A stretch of 64,000 nt of DNA, taken from Moniliophthora roreri (Eukaryota > Basidiomycota > Agaricomycetes > Agaricales > Marasmiaceae). The DNA is taken from NCBI GenBank assembly GCA_001466705.2, contig LATX02000185.1, forward strand, positions 649,526-713,525, given 5' to 3'. Below are positions 34,962 through 46,700 of the stretch, piece by piece. A program made the position numbers and the translations under genes. Within the stretch, counting starts at the first letter, position 1; every line of letters starts with the position of its first letter. The notes under the pieces are model-generated. The model worked only from the letters and a program-made list of their open reading frames with translations. It did no database searches and was not told where the DNA came from.

Positions 34962-37261
34962 GTCCGTGCACAACTCGCCTCAAACTCCCCCGTGTCCCCA
35001 TGCTCACTTCTTTCTTTTTAACTGCCACCATTCTTAACTACCACCATCCCTGCTTCCCAACAGCTCCCATCCACTAACGCGTCCTCTCTCCCGTCTTATT
35101 GCCGTCCTTCCATCATATCAAGATGAAAGCTGGACAATGCACGGAGCTCTGGATGCAGGCCAGAGGTGAAATCTGGTACGGGCAAGGTACGTGCACTGAT
35201 TATTGATCGTGTTTGGGAAACTAAAGGTATTTCGACGCGTCAGGCACCTCGGAGAAGACCCAGACGACAACGCTGAACCATTTTCAGTATATAACTGTAT
35301 GTCATGAGTCGATCCCGGAACATCGCTACCTTTTACTGAACACTAAATGTTCTACACGCTATAGCTATAGCTAGCGGACAATGTCGTGTCGTATCACTCC
35401 TGAAGCTGGGCAGAGGGTCTGGAGTTGGGACAGAGGGGTTAGGGCAGAGGGTTTGGGTGACTCTTGCAGGTACAGCAGGTACAGCAGGAGTCTGGGAGAT
35501 TTAGGCCATACTTAGCTTGACACTTCGAGAGCTCACGTCAGTACTCAGTAGCGTCTCTGATGTATTGTAGTATCTTCACATTATAGTTTATTATCAGACG
35601 TTATCAGCACAATCAGACAAAAATTGACGCCTAACGGAGCCTGTTGAGAGTAAGTATACCTAAGAGACGTCTGATAATGTTGGATAGTGTCTGATGATGT
35701 CTGAAATAGTCAATACTATCAGACGTTATCAGATGCTATCAGATAAGGTTGGGTGTCATCTAATAACATCCGATAGCTACGGAACCTCCTGATCTTCGCC
35801 TTGCAATGGAAGCTCGATGCCGATAGGTACCTGTCAATGCCCAATTGAATTGAATTGAATTGCTAGCTAACCCTGCTGGAGTTGTCCTAGGCCCATCCAA
35901 CGGTGTCACCAGGCGTCGCAGCGGATGTAAGTAAAACATTACTTATTCAAGTTATTGTTGGTAAAAACATGAAATTCATTATTTTTCCCTAACCCGCACG
36001 CTTATTTGTGTGAGCTAGCGTGAGCATTGATTTGCGCTGATGCGTATGGCACGGTTGGAAGGCGATCCTGCGTTAGAATTCAGTTGGTGGAATTGCAGGT
36101 CGGTGCGCCCATGCACGTACCCCCGTGAAATTTTAGAGACGAAAGTCCGGAGACCACGCGGAATTATCGAAAAGGATTGGTGAGGTAAGTAAACTTGTGT
36201 CAAGAACGTGGATGGTGGGCCGTGGCTCATGGTTGAGAACCTTCCAGTAGGGTTCGTTACCGTACCCGTACACTGCCGTCTATACGGGGTCGTATATACG
36301 GTTACGGACCCATACTGTAGCTCAATGGAGGGAAGAGAGGTAAGGTACGGTACGGTACGGCTTACGGGTCGGTCGTAACCCGTACAGGCCATACCATCAG
36401 ACGGGGTTTACGACCGCAATATGGACCGGGTGGGCGCTTAACGCGGCGATGGCCTCCAAATTGGGGAAAAAATGCTGTTGCATGACTTTTTTTGGTTCTT
36501 CAACATCCTTTCATGTCGCCCAAGCCTGGTTTGAAGTACCGCCTTTGCCAACATCATCAGCGCCGGCCAAGACAGATCATGCTCATCTTCTGGATCCTTC
36601 GGCTGATGGAAATCTTGAGTAAGGGTGAATAAATTACTAGAGTGACGAAGGTGAGCCATTGGTCTTTTCATATGTATACCCATACTAATAGCCCTTGGTA
36701 GTCTTTAATGACAGTCATGTCAATAGGAAGCCTTCCAGACCATAGAAGACCGGATCGCGAGCCCTAGGGAAGCTTCCGCGACCTATCCGAAATAAGTGAA
36801 ATGCTGGGGTATATACGACGACTGATGTGACTGCCTGGCCCTAGTAGTCATTACTATTGTCTATGCGATTCTTCCCGAAACGAGCCGGCTTCTGAGTCCT
36901 CACGCATGGGACATATGACCCTGGAGTTGGAACTCAGCCTGTGGAACTGGGGGTAACGCATGTGAGCCGCTCTGTCTCCGAATCTATTAATCTAAACCGG
37001 GACTATTCATTGAAATGAGACACATTGCACTGCGGAAGCTGAGCCGGACTTGTCGACAAGCATTCACGACGCCAACTTCTGACTTTGTTCAAATGCTCAA
37101 GTGCTAACGCCTCCTGTTGCGCTAGAGGAGTCTCAGACTCCCATGACACCGAGGACTCCCATGACACTTAAGCTGTGGCGACTATTATATATAATACTGC
37201 TAACGGGAGTATTTCGATCCTTCTTTTTCACTCATCCTCTTAAAGTCCCAGTACTGCAATC
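34962..37261. other. Intergenic with short inverted-repeat clusters
   Basis: 35.57-35.78 kb has about ten TATCAGA/TCTGATA-type words in both orientations. 36.24-36.42 kb is dense in GTACGG/CCGTAC, including a triple GGTAC tandem, and ACCCGT/ACGGGT. Neither cluster contains a gene. No confident ORF is present. Confidence 0.4.
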
Positions 37262-38255
37262 ATGTCGTCTACGCTCATGACCGATAGACAGGTGCCCCCG
37301 TATCCGGAGACTTTCATTCTGAAAACACTGGAGGAACTTGCCTCCGAACCAGGCCCCCTGCAAACATTGGCCGCTCTGGCATTGAGCATTGATCGCGAAG
37401 TAGTACTCGAGATCTACATTCCCCAAGTACGATGCTGAACAGGGTCTTCATGCAGGCTTCCTTGAGACCTCCTTTCCGAATGCTCGCACGAGGATGTTGC
37501 GAAGCTGTGTTTATTATCATTGCTGCGGGGGTCGTAACGACGGAAGCATCTCCTCCGTCGCTTGTCCAAGAAAAGATCAATAAATTACAAGGGTATTCCC
37601 TTTCTCTATTAATTTTTGACTCAAATGCCGAATACGCATATAGGAAGCTTTGTGATATCGATCTCTACATTAAAAGGTTCGCTACTCGCGGGAGGCTGGC
37701 AGCGTTCTTTGGGAGCCTAACCGATACTCCCAGGATCGATGAGTATCGCAAATTCATGCGTAGAGTCATAATTGATAACAATTTTAGTCCTAAGGTGAGC
37801 GGCTGCTGTCGCTAGCTACTGGATAAGTACTGAAATACCTGCCCCAGCTCAGAGCCACTAGGCGAGAATCAAATTCCCGTTACACTCCTAGCGATACGAG
37901 CCACACAAACCATAAAAATTGTCGGTCCTATGTTCTTGTCATATCACTACATGCTCAATTGATTCTATCAATAACGACAGCACAGCCCTTCCCTAGAGAT
38001 AACCTAGGTTGCCTACTATTTTACAGAGGCCGTTTGTCCAGATCATACTTTTTGTCCGACACTCTGCGGGTCGAATCGTGCCAAAAATGTCCGACTTTCA
38101 AAGGGCGCCTGGTTTTCTTTTTTCTTTTTTTTTTCGCGGCTTGCGGCGCTCTGGATAGCGGTTTTGAGGCTGAAGCAAAACAGCAAAAAAGAGGTGTCTT
38201 AGGTCGAGTCGAGATTTTCGGGTGGATAGGAGTGGTATTATTATTATTCCCCTGA
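37262..38255 (+). CDS. Helical-bundle protein with unrelated C-terminus
   Basis: Four exons: 37262-37399, 37456-37592, 37644-37794 and 37848-38255, predicted 277 aa, phases 0, 2, 0. The bundle matches the 32.7-kb gene: FILKTLEELAS, LQTLAALALSIDRE; MLARGCCEAVFIIIAAG; KLCDIDLYIKRFATRGRLAAF followed by RIDEYRKFMRRVIID. The last exon starts with the same LR dipeptide and a short polar linker but then departs: no GGQFN motif and no FRPDQF module. Its distal part reads through TGTCCGAC-rich repeat DNA, a poly-T tract (Phe run) and a hydrophobic end (WIGVVLLLFP). I infer that the original C-terminus was lost and replaced by chance sequence, so the true stop and functionality are uncertain; the bundle exons are sound. 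Confidence 0.55.
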
Positions 38256-38488
38256 TTGTCACGCATGTAGCAGAGGTGTACGGGCGGAATTGAACACCGA
38301 ACCTCATTACAGATGACAAAAGGTCTCATTTAGAGTACTCACAAGGTTTACTGCACCGAGAAATGGCATAGCAGTCGGCGACCATCATCCTACTGGTGCC
38401 ACCTTTTTGTCCGACATTGGGCTCTCACCGGCTGCTGGACCCAATTTGTCCGACATGCGAACGGGAAATTGATATAAACTTGTCCGAC
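38052..38488 (+). repeat. Cluster of TGTCCGAC octamers
   Basis: TGTCCGAC occurs five times on the plus strand within 440 bp (at 38053, 38088, 38408, 38447 and 38481), four of them preceded by T. Spacing is irregular. It may be the remnant of a repeat-rich element that overwrote the 3' end of the upstream gene. Confidence 0.6.
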
Positions 38489-38755
38489 ACGGCGAACGAC
38501 CCCCTGCGGAGCTTTCAGGGGGCCTTATTTCACCAAGCTCGCTTGTTCGGGATTGTTTCCACAAAGAAGCACGATTTATATTGTAAATCATGGAAACCCA
38601 GATCAAAGCGGTACAAAATTCTACGACCAACATGACAGATAGCGGAGACATACAAGAAACCCACAATAGTTTCATCCTACCAGAGGATATTATGCAAGAG
38701 TAGGAAAGAATAGGATGGTCGGGATTTAGGTAGGAGTAGTTGCTAGCATGGCATA
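38256..38755. other. Intergenic; possible tRNA relic
   Basis: On the minus strand around 38265-38340, GGTGTTCAATTCC resembles a B box, but acceptor and D arms do not pair well. I see no gene. Confidence 0.3.
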
Positions 38756-39631
38756 TTAGAAGAGGTGTAACGATCTACCATGTGACGTACGGTTATCATC
38801 TACTGGCAGGTTGATCTGGATTCTATTGACCAGGGTTCTCATCATGAAAACCTTGATGCTTGGGGTCTCGCTTTCGCCGGCTTCGTTGGCACCAGAGGAG
38901 CCGGAGACACCATGCCTGGAATATGTCAAATATAAGAAAATCACACATCCAAGTCCTTGAATTTCTTCTCGAGATGAGGGTGGCTGGAGAGTCACCTTTC
39001 ATCAGTTTTCAGCAACCTGAATTATTCCAGCTGCAGACGCACTTGGAAGAGATCCAACGCCTTGTCGAGCTGTTTAAGCTTAGAGCGATCATAGGGTTTG
39101 CGTGCCCGAGTTGAGCAGCTTTGACGATCAGTGAACGTTCGTACTTCGGTTAGAAACCTGTGTGAAGATATTCAGGGTAGATGTATCATCCGTGTCATTG
39201 AAGGCACTTACTCGATGAGCTTTTGACCTTCCTTTTCTCTCAAACGAATGCCTTCCGCAATTCGTTTTTCGTTTTCGCTGGTGTTTTCTTTGATGTCACC
39301 GAACGTGGCATTCAAGTCCCCATCGACAGTGTAAGCGACGAGATACACAACCTGACAAATCCGCTGGGCCAACTCTTTGAGCTCTTCGAGGTAGCATTTC
39401 TGCGACATCGAGTGAGACACTGTCAACAAAACGACTGTAGAAGGCCGGGCCTACTTCGTTTATGTGAATTGCAAGTGCACAAATGCGCCGGACAAAGTCT
39501 GTATCTTCTAGGTCCAGGCCTTGTTCCGAATGGCTCCGTGACCCATTGTTTCGATGGATTGCCCTCAGCTCTCTGACAATGAGCTCATGGATGGAAGAAG
39601 GGTCAGAGCTAGAGGAAGTAGGCTCGTTCAT
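38756..39631 (-). CDS. Helical-bundle protein (MLKL-like/HeLo-like family)
   Basis: Four exons: 39631-39455, 39399-39212, 39157-39043 and 38983-38756, predicted 235 aa, phases 0, 2, 0. Exon 1 is Ser-rich then FVRRICALAIHINE. Exon 2 has YLEELKELAQRICQVVYLVA and a charged helix (SENEKRIAEGIRLREKEGQK). Exon 3 has FLTEVRTFTDRQ followed by KLKQLDKALDLFQ, the family's signature exon. The last exon has no recognisable motif; a 31-nt GT..AG stretch within it (near 38955-38925) is too short for a normal intron and I kept it as coding. It sits about 500 bp from the plus-strand bundle gene at 37262-38255, convergent with it. Function is inferred only from the fold family. Confidence 0.6.
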
Positions 39632-41492
39632 GTCGAAAGAGAACTGAGGGGCCTTCTGGTTTTTTTGGGTACTGGTGAGTTATTATACGCTTTGAACTGA
39701 ATTGGATTGACATGAAACACTGCCACAAATGGATGTATGAAAAGTCGCCGTCTTTGGAAGTAGTCGCCAAACTTGGGAGTCGGCGACGCAGAGAACACAG
39801 ACATTTTGGTTTTCTGATCATAGTTGGTAGCCTTCATGTCACAACGCTCCCATGCCGACAATAATCGCGTTCGGTATCCAGATGGAAAGGTACAAAGTCA
39901 GTGATACATCCTTGAGATCGAGATCTCACCTCCCAATGGAAAAGTCTGTGCGCCACTTGTAAGAGATAAACAACCGAAAACTCAAGATACGCAGCCTTGG
40001 GATATCCCCCGTCATCCACTCAAACACGGCTCTCTTTGCGTACGAGTACCAATTATACTGCCGCTATCATGGCTGAAAGCCTGTAGTATGGTATCAGCAG
40101 GGAGACATTCAAGTGTAGCTCAATCGAAAACATACCAACCTTCAAAGAAAAAATCAGGTATCATACCAAAATTTGGTACAATGTCAATCTAATCCAGATT
40201 GTGTTGCTAAGCATCTACTGAGCTTGTACTCAGAAATCTGTATATTGGGACAGATACGCGATCACGATGAAGGAATCTAATTAAACTCCGCTTCACACGG
40301 ATTCCTTGGAGTCTGAGGTCAGCGTGAATGCAGAATCTGATGAAGCTCAATAGACGAACCAGCGTACTGTTAGTATGTGCCGGCAACTTGATAACTCAAG
40401 ACGATGTTCCGAAAACCGCATGTGGCGTCGAAGAGAACAGCACGTAACGCGTATCATTAAGGCCCTGGGCGTCAGGCGGTGGCGCTCATAGGACCTCCGG
40501 AGTCCGAAGCCGTTCAGAAAATCCACTGAAGACTGCGGTGTATTATCTTGGAGCCGGTCGGATGTAGGGCTCTCAAAATTCGGTGCAAGTCGCAGCATAA
40601 ACTCTCCAGATTCATCAGCCTGGTTGGCTGTTGCATGTCTTCCCACCTTGTGCCAATCAACGATAGCGAGCAATCTCTGCTGAAAATCTATCAAAGGAGT
40701 CATCAGTACCCGATACTCACATCTATATGTCTATGCTTACGTTACGTTACTGGTCCAGGGCGATGCTAAGAGCTGCTACCAATAGAACCATAATGTCAGT
40801 GAGACAGCCTCTGTTTTCGCTGTGCCTTCGAGTAATCCCGCCCCTTGTCATGTGTCTCCATCCATACACGGAACTCTCCAGCATCGCCTTACGGTAGTGG
40901 GTAATGCCGATGTCAAGCACCAAGACTTGCCGCAGTGGGCCATCAGGATCCGATGGCGATTACGAGTCCGTTTCTGGCGTTGTGGTTTTGCGGAAACTTG
41001 AAAGCTGAGCGTGCGCTGAATGACGAAGCGAGCCAAACAAAACGATCTATCGACATCTATCAGACCACAACTTTCCCACCCACTTATACCTTCCGCATAA
41101 GTAAAAAGTTGGCAGATAAAGACGAGTCCGAGGACTCATAACAAGCGGATCTTTTGCCAGACCCAAGAGTCTAGCACCTGAATCCATGACGGGTGCTCGA
41201 GTCAGAAGCAATAAAGATTGCAGACATCAGAAAGACGTACCTCTATTCAGTACGAAAACACTAGTAAGACATTCATGATATTGATGACTGGAAAATTTTA
41301 AACTTGCGCTCAGTGGCGTCGAAGATGCCTTGATACTAGAATGTATATGGCCAGAATGTGCTAAAGCCTACGTTGTGAAGATGGCGGAAGTAACTCACTA
41401 CTACGCACGTATTACGGCGTTGTTCATGGGTGAATTGATGTAATTTATCCATGGGGTTTGCACAACCTCAAAAATGTCTTCTGTGACTGATG
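39632..41492. other. Intergenic, one doubtful ORF
   Basis: A minus-strand ATG frame of 118 codons (40703-40347) begins MTPLIDFQQRLLAIVDWHKV; I see no domain or splice partners. The rest shows nothing recognisable. Confidence 0.3.
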
Positions 41493-41762
41493 TACTGTAT
41501 CATTTCGATCACTTCGTCAGGTGGTGTGACCTGTGACGATGCAAACGAAATTTTATCCTCGTCAGGTCAGCCGTCAGACTGTGACATTCGGGAAATTTTC
41601 ACAAGAAATTGCCATTTTTGGCAGTCTTTAGGGTGGTTTCTAGTGCCCGAGCAGCCCGAACAGCCGTCAACCAGCGCAGTGACCTGTGACAGACCGTGAC
41701 TTTTCAGCACAAATGAGGCTTCCATGACCCGTGACTGACGAAGTGATCGAAATGATACAGTA
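41493..41762. mobile_element. Mariner-type MITE, copy 2
   Basis: Perfect 28-bp terminal inverted repeats (41493-41520 and 41735-41762) beginning TACTGTATCATTTCGATCAC. TA at both ends is compatible with a TA target site. The interior is the inverse of that in 13958-14178. Non-coding. Confidence 0.8.
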
Positions 41763-41773
41763 ATACGAGTAAC

Positions 41774-42386
41774 TAGTGTTGCACGGGCTCAGGCCCAGAG
41801 CCGTGGGCCAGCCTGAGCCAGCCCTAGTTGAGCCTGAGCCGAGCCAGGCCCTCTGTAGGGCTTGAGTAGGGCTCAAGGCCCAGCTCTAACTTTTGTGGGC
41901 TGTGGGCCTGATGCTCGGGCCGTGGCTTTGGGAGATCATAGGTGAAGCCAAAATTCTCAAGAATAAAAAGATTTGCTGCCATTGGCAGATCTGCAGTGCT
42001 GCCTTAATGATGACTAAGTTGTCAAGGAACTTCATAATACCTCTATTCCTACCACCATCTTTCACTCTCTTGAACCTCTTCCAAGCAGAGTATGCTAGGC
42101 TGATGCTTAGTGCCCAAATAGCCTTGCACTCAATGACACAATATGGACGTTGTATTAAGCCTCATGTCTTTCATGAGATATAGATATAGGTGGTATTAAT
42201 CTGTAGTCAACCTATTCAACCTATTTTACTTGCAGTACTCATGAGCTGTGGCCCAAGCCTGAGCTAGGCCTGAGCCAGCCCTCCTTTACAGCCCAAGGCC
42301 CAGCTCACAATTTGGATGGGCCTGAGTCCTCTGAAGCTGGGCCCAAGCTATGGTATCTGGGCCAGGCCTGAGCCCATGCAACACTA
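41774..42386. mobile_element. hAT-type MITE (613 bp) with 8-bp target duplication
   Basis: Ends are TAGTGTTGCACGGGCTCAGG and its inverse. Flanks CGAGTAAC (41766-41773) and TGAGTAAC (42387-42394) form an 8-bp target duplication with one C/T difference. Subterminal regions are packed with GGCCTGAGCC-type words in both orientations. Non-coding; the autonomous partner is not in the window. Confidence 0.85.
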
Positions 42387-42599
42387 TGAGTAACTTCTGG
42401 CATACACATCCATCTTCAGTGCTTTTTCTGGATGACAGTAGTAAGAGAATCTGAATAGAGGCTGTATCTGGAGTAATTCTGGCCTCTAATAGAATTGTGA
42501 CTCATTGGACTCACCTCATGCCTCGATGCACTGGAGCCTTCCATGCATCTCTATGGTGCTACACCTATTGACACCCATCCTTGCCTTTGATGAGCTTGT

Positions 42600-42985
42600 T
42601 TGCAACTCTCTGAGCTTCTAACTTCATACCCACACCTATGGTTCCCATGTAAATCCATCAATCAATGGGCCAAAACATGTTGTGACAGCCACTTGATTAA
42701 CAGCTTTTTTCATGGTTTTCCCTTGCATGTGTTTACCACTCTTGTTTACCCTCAATACCTCAATATCTCCTCTCAACTCACCAAGTCGCTCAAGTTGTCA
42801 CATGGCCTCGATGACCAGTTTGCTGCTGGCATCATTAGTGACTCATCACTGGCACCAGTTCTGCAACATTAATTACAACCCTCATCATTATTCAGAGTGG
42901 TCTCGACATCACCCGGGATGGTTGTTGCTGTTGTCAACACAGGTTAAAATTCTAGGTACATCTCAATTTCTTCAGAAAAATTCCC
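42600..42985 (+). repeat. Dispersed repeat, inverted partner at 47.41-47.76 kb
   Basis: The open frame here (CKSINQWAKTCCDSHLINSF in part) reappears on the minus strand at about 47625-47760 with few changes, and the homology runs on to about 47410. The two arms are roughly 4.4 kb apart. They could be ends of a larger decayed element or two independent insertions. Confidence 0.65.
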
Positions 42986-43016
42986 ATTAACTGACTGCAG
43001 ATATCTAGAATCTACA

Positions 43017-43136
43017 TTGCACAAAACTGCAGAAGGTCATAACTCAGTTATAACTAGGTTATGACTAGGTTATGACTGGTTTTGGTGGGTTATAACCCTC
43101 TGGAGACAGGTTATGACCTTTTGCAGTTTTGTGCGA
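43017..43136. mobile_element. Short fold-back element (about 120 bp)
   Basis: TGCACAAAACTGCAGAAGG is inverted at the right end as CCTTTTGCAGTTTTGTGC, with internal tandem TAGGTTATGAC units. Present again at 43380-43499 only because of the duplication across the N at 43379. Confidence 0.65.
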
Positions 43137-43741
43137 TGTATTATTCCCTATTATTGAATTACAGTCACCCAATAATGCAGTTTTTTTCTGCTACACCAAC
43201 AACCATCATGAAAGCCCTTTCTTCTGCATACACACTCCACATAAAGAATAGATACCAACATCACCAATTCAAGTCAGCTCTTAGTCATCCTGTTTAAGAT
43301 ATTGTGGATGCTTGGCTTCCTTGATACCTCATCCAACATTTTTCATTGCCTTTCTCAGTTCTCATCTACCTCGTAGGTNTTGCACAAAACTGCAGAAGGT
43401 CATAACTCAGTTATAACTAGGTTATGACTAGGTTATGACTGGTTTTGGTGGGTTATAACCCTCTGGAGACAGGTTATGACCTTTTGCAGTTTTGTGCGAT
43501 GTATTATTCCCTATTATTGAATTACAGTCACCCAATAATGCAGTTTTTTTCTGCTACACCAACAACCATCATGAAAGCCCTTTCTTCTGCATACACACTC
43601 CACATAAAGAATAGATACCAACATCACCAATTCAAGTCAGCTCTTAGTCATCCTGTTTAAGATATTGTGGATGCTTGGCTTCCTTGATACCTCATCCAAC
43701 ATTTTTCATTGCCTTTCTCAGTTCTCATCTACCTCGTAGGT
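43017..43741. repeat. Direct duplication across the N at 43379
   Basis: 43017-43378 and 43380-43741 are identical as far as I compared them, offset 363 nt. Because the N lies exactly at the junction, this is almost certainly an overlap left unmerged at a contig join. Confidence 0.85.
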
Positions 43742-46700
43742 CTCTTCTGTTCAACTTATCTACACATCTCATGCTAATGACTGATTTTCACTTTAAGCTT
43801 GTAGGGGTTTGCTAGTCAAAGGTCAACTGGATGTTTTTGGTTTTAGTTGGCTCTGATGAGTAGTGGGATGTCTTGAGTATGTTACAGGGAGTGTTTGGAG
43901 AAGGATATTGGGGGGTGATCTGGAAGAGTTTGCTTTAGGTATTGGCTTCACAGGTGGTGTCTTGCAGTCATCAATATAGCACAGGAATGATGGTTTGAGG
44001 CATGTACTCTATTGTAAAGATTTGGGATTCTGATATCTCATATAGGTCTTACTGTGCCAGTTCTGTCCTCTAACACACCATACAATGTCACCTACATGCA
44101 GCTGCTGCAAACCTGAGTTATAACTCAAGCCCTGCTGCATTGTCTCAGATTTTGGAATTGGGTTACTGGATTTTGGCTGTTACAGTGTACAAACCTGGAG
44201 CCACACACATGTTGTTCAGAGAGATGATGGACCAATATCATAAGCTCAAATGCATAGAGGGCTGGGCTCCATAGGAAGCATAATTTTCATGTAGCCTAGT
44301 CATTCTGTATATAATGTTCACAGTTGTGCTCAGAACTCAGTGTACTCAGAAGGTGTAAAGTAACCAAGTGTGAAGTGCTCAACAAGCACCTGTTCTCCAT
44401 CTTCCCATTCGTCAACTCTTCTGCAGCCTGACAAGGTCATTACACTCAATAGAAAGGTTTCATAGGACTTGAATAGCATTAGCTAAGATATTTTTGGAAC
44501 ATCATGGTATCACTGGTTGGAGGGCACATGTCAGTGCTGTCAAACATTATTTGACTATGAGAAACTCACCACTTTTTTAAATGTTGGGAACCTGTGAAGG
44601 CTCCTGTTACTCTGTAGCAAAAAAGAAGGTGGATTATCATTTCAGAAGGTATTCTGAAGGTTTACCAAGCTTCCTAGCTCAGAGGAAAGTCAGGAAGTTG
44701 GTGTGACCAATCTGAGATGGAAGGTTATATACTAAACATAATAATGTAGGTGGTCTTCAACCCAAATATGACCTCCACATTAGCCCTTCAACTTGGACTC
44801 ATAATTTTGTCTTCTTCAGTTCTCAATGACTGTCTCTAAGGGTCTTCAAGAGTTTAACACTAGTGGAAAACTGATTTCAATAGTTTACAAGCTGAAATAT
44901 GGTGGATGTGGTGAGTTTCTCATTGTCTGCAGTAGTTTATGCTAATTGTGAGTGCACTTGAATGGATACTGCTACAGAACCATGCATACATAATCTTCAA
45001 TACTACTAGAGGGTTATGGAGCCTATCTATCATGCAGAAGGATCATGTTGAACTGTAGAGCACAATGAACCATTGACAGGAGGAATGGGCACTTTCTGAG
45101 TGCTTGTGACCTACATGGCAAAGTGAGGTCAAATATTCACACTCACTGCTAGGAACCATATATATATATATAATTTGATAGTAGAAGGACTAACTGACAG
45201 AAGTAAATGGGTCATTCTCAAGATGGCATGTACAGCTCTATCAGTGGGATTATCACACCCAAAGTAGAGAGGGGGCTGCTGACTGTTGTTGGTGAAGAGG
45301 CAGTTACTCTATCTCCTATAAAGAACTGCTACACGCTATCTTTACTCTAAAATGCTCTCTAAAAGGGCTTCTGCAACTAAAAGCAGCTACCAAACCCACA
45401 CACACACACAACACACACCAAAACCCACAATAGAGGCTTCTATAAGTGAGAAAGCACTGTACAAGTCTCCTAAGAGACTGAGCCTATCTCAAGTGACTTG
45501 GGGTGAAAAAGGGGACAGAACCCTTTATACTTTCAATTGACTGGCTTAGATTGCAGAGTCTAAAGACTCTAGTTAGGATGACTCAAGTGTTGCACTCAAG
45601 GGTCACAAAGTGTAGGTTTTAAACATGAGTGGTTTATTGGTTGGTTATAAAAGATGGTATACAGTGAGGCAAGATATATATATAAATCTTGGCTTGACTA
45701 GAAGCGACTGACTGGCAAGTGCATAGAGACTTGGTCTAAGAAGTTGCATGGAGGTCTAAATCGATGCTGTGCAGGGCTATAAGGCACAAGTACCAGTCAG
45801 TGCTTAAGCCTGCATCTACAAGTACAGCTCTTTATATACAGAATGATAATTGGAAATAACAAAATAAAAGATAAAATGAGTGCATTCTAGTTCAGAGTAT
45901 AAATTGTATGCATCTGTGCATAAAAGTCCAATTCTGCATAGCAATTAGACATATTGGGTATATTTGTTGACCAAACAGTCTATTTAGTGTGTTTTGGACC
46001 CTGTGCAGAGCATTGCTGGGTCAAACAACCCTTCCACATAGCTACTGGTTCTGGACCGGCTTTGTACACAGGTATGTTTCTCTTTCTGCTGGTTCACTTC
46101 TGCATAGCCGCTTTCTACCATTGGATTGGTGGATGTCTTGGTCTAGACATCTGTTATATTCAATCCCCTTCTGTCCTGTGTACAATCTTGTGAGCCATTA
46201 TCGATTTCCTCTGTCCTCGTTGTCTATCAATCATCCCGTGTACACCTGGAAAGGCCGTTATATCCACCTGAGCTTCAAAGCTCTGCATAGGAACAAGTTC
46301 CAACTGTGTATTAGTTTTGATAGTAATAATGAGGTATTAAGTCTATTGACACATTATCATGCAATATAATCACAAAGCGAACAATCTAGTGCACTTAGAC
46401 TGTGGATCCTACTGATATCTATTCCTTTGTATTTAGAATTAGTGGTTTCTAGCCTGTTTTATTGACCAAGGACCCTCACAGCAATGCTTCACTGTAATGT
46501 AGAGAGCTAGTATAGTCTACTAACCTCTTCTAGATTGTGTTACAGTGTCAATTATTAGACTTATTAGACTTGGTGCTTAAAGCTTAGATGCCATACTCAA
46601 GCTCTTGGGTTATCAAGTCACATGAATATCACATGTACTTCTGGGCTCTTTTTTCTAGTATTTGACATGAAAAGTGCACGATTTCGTATCTAGGCCAAAA

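Noticed and set aside
38260..38345. Possible tRNA on the minus strand
   Set aside because: A B-box-like GGTGTTCAATTCC is present, but the acceptor stem pairs poorly and no proper D arm or anticodon loop can be drawn.
43082..43660. Tandem paralogous 71-aa genes
   Set aside because: Exact duplicates flanking an N; assembly overlap over a fold-back repeat.
45380..45425. CRISPR-like or satellite array
   Set aside because: Simple ACACAC microsatellite only; no spacer structure, and the organism is a eukaryote.
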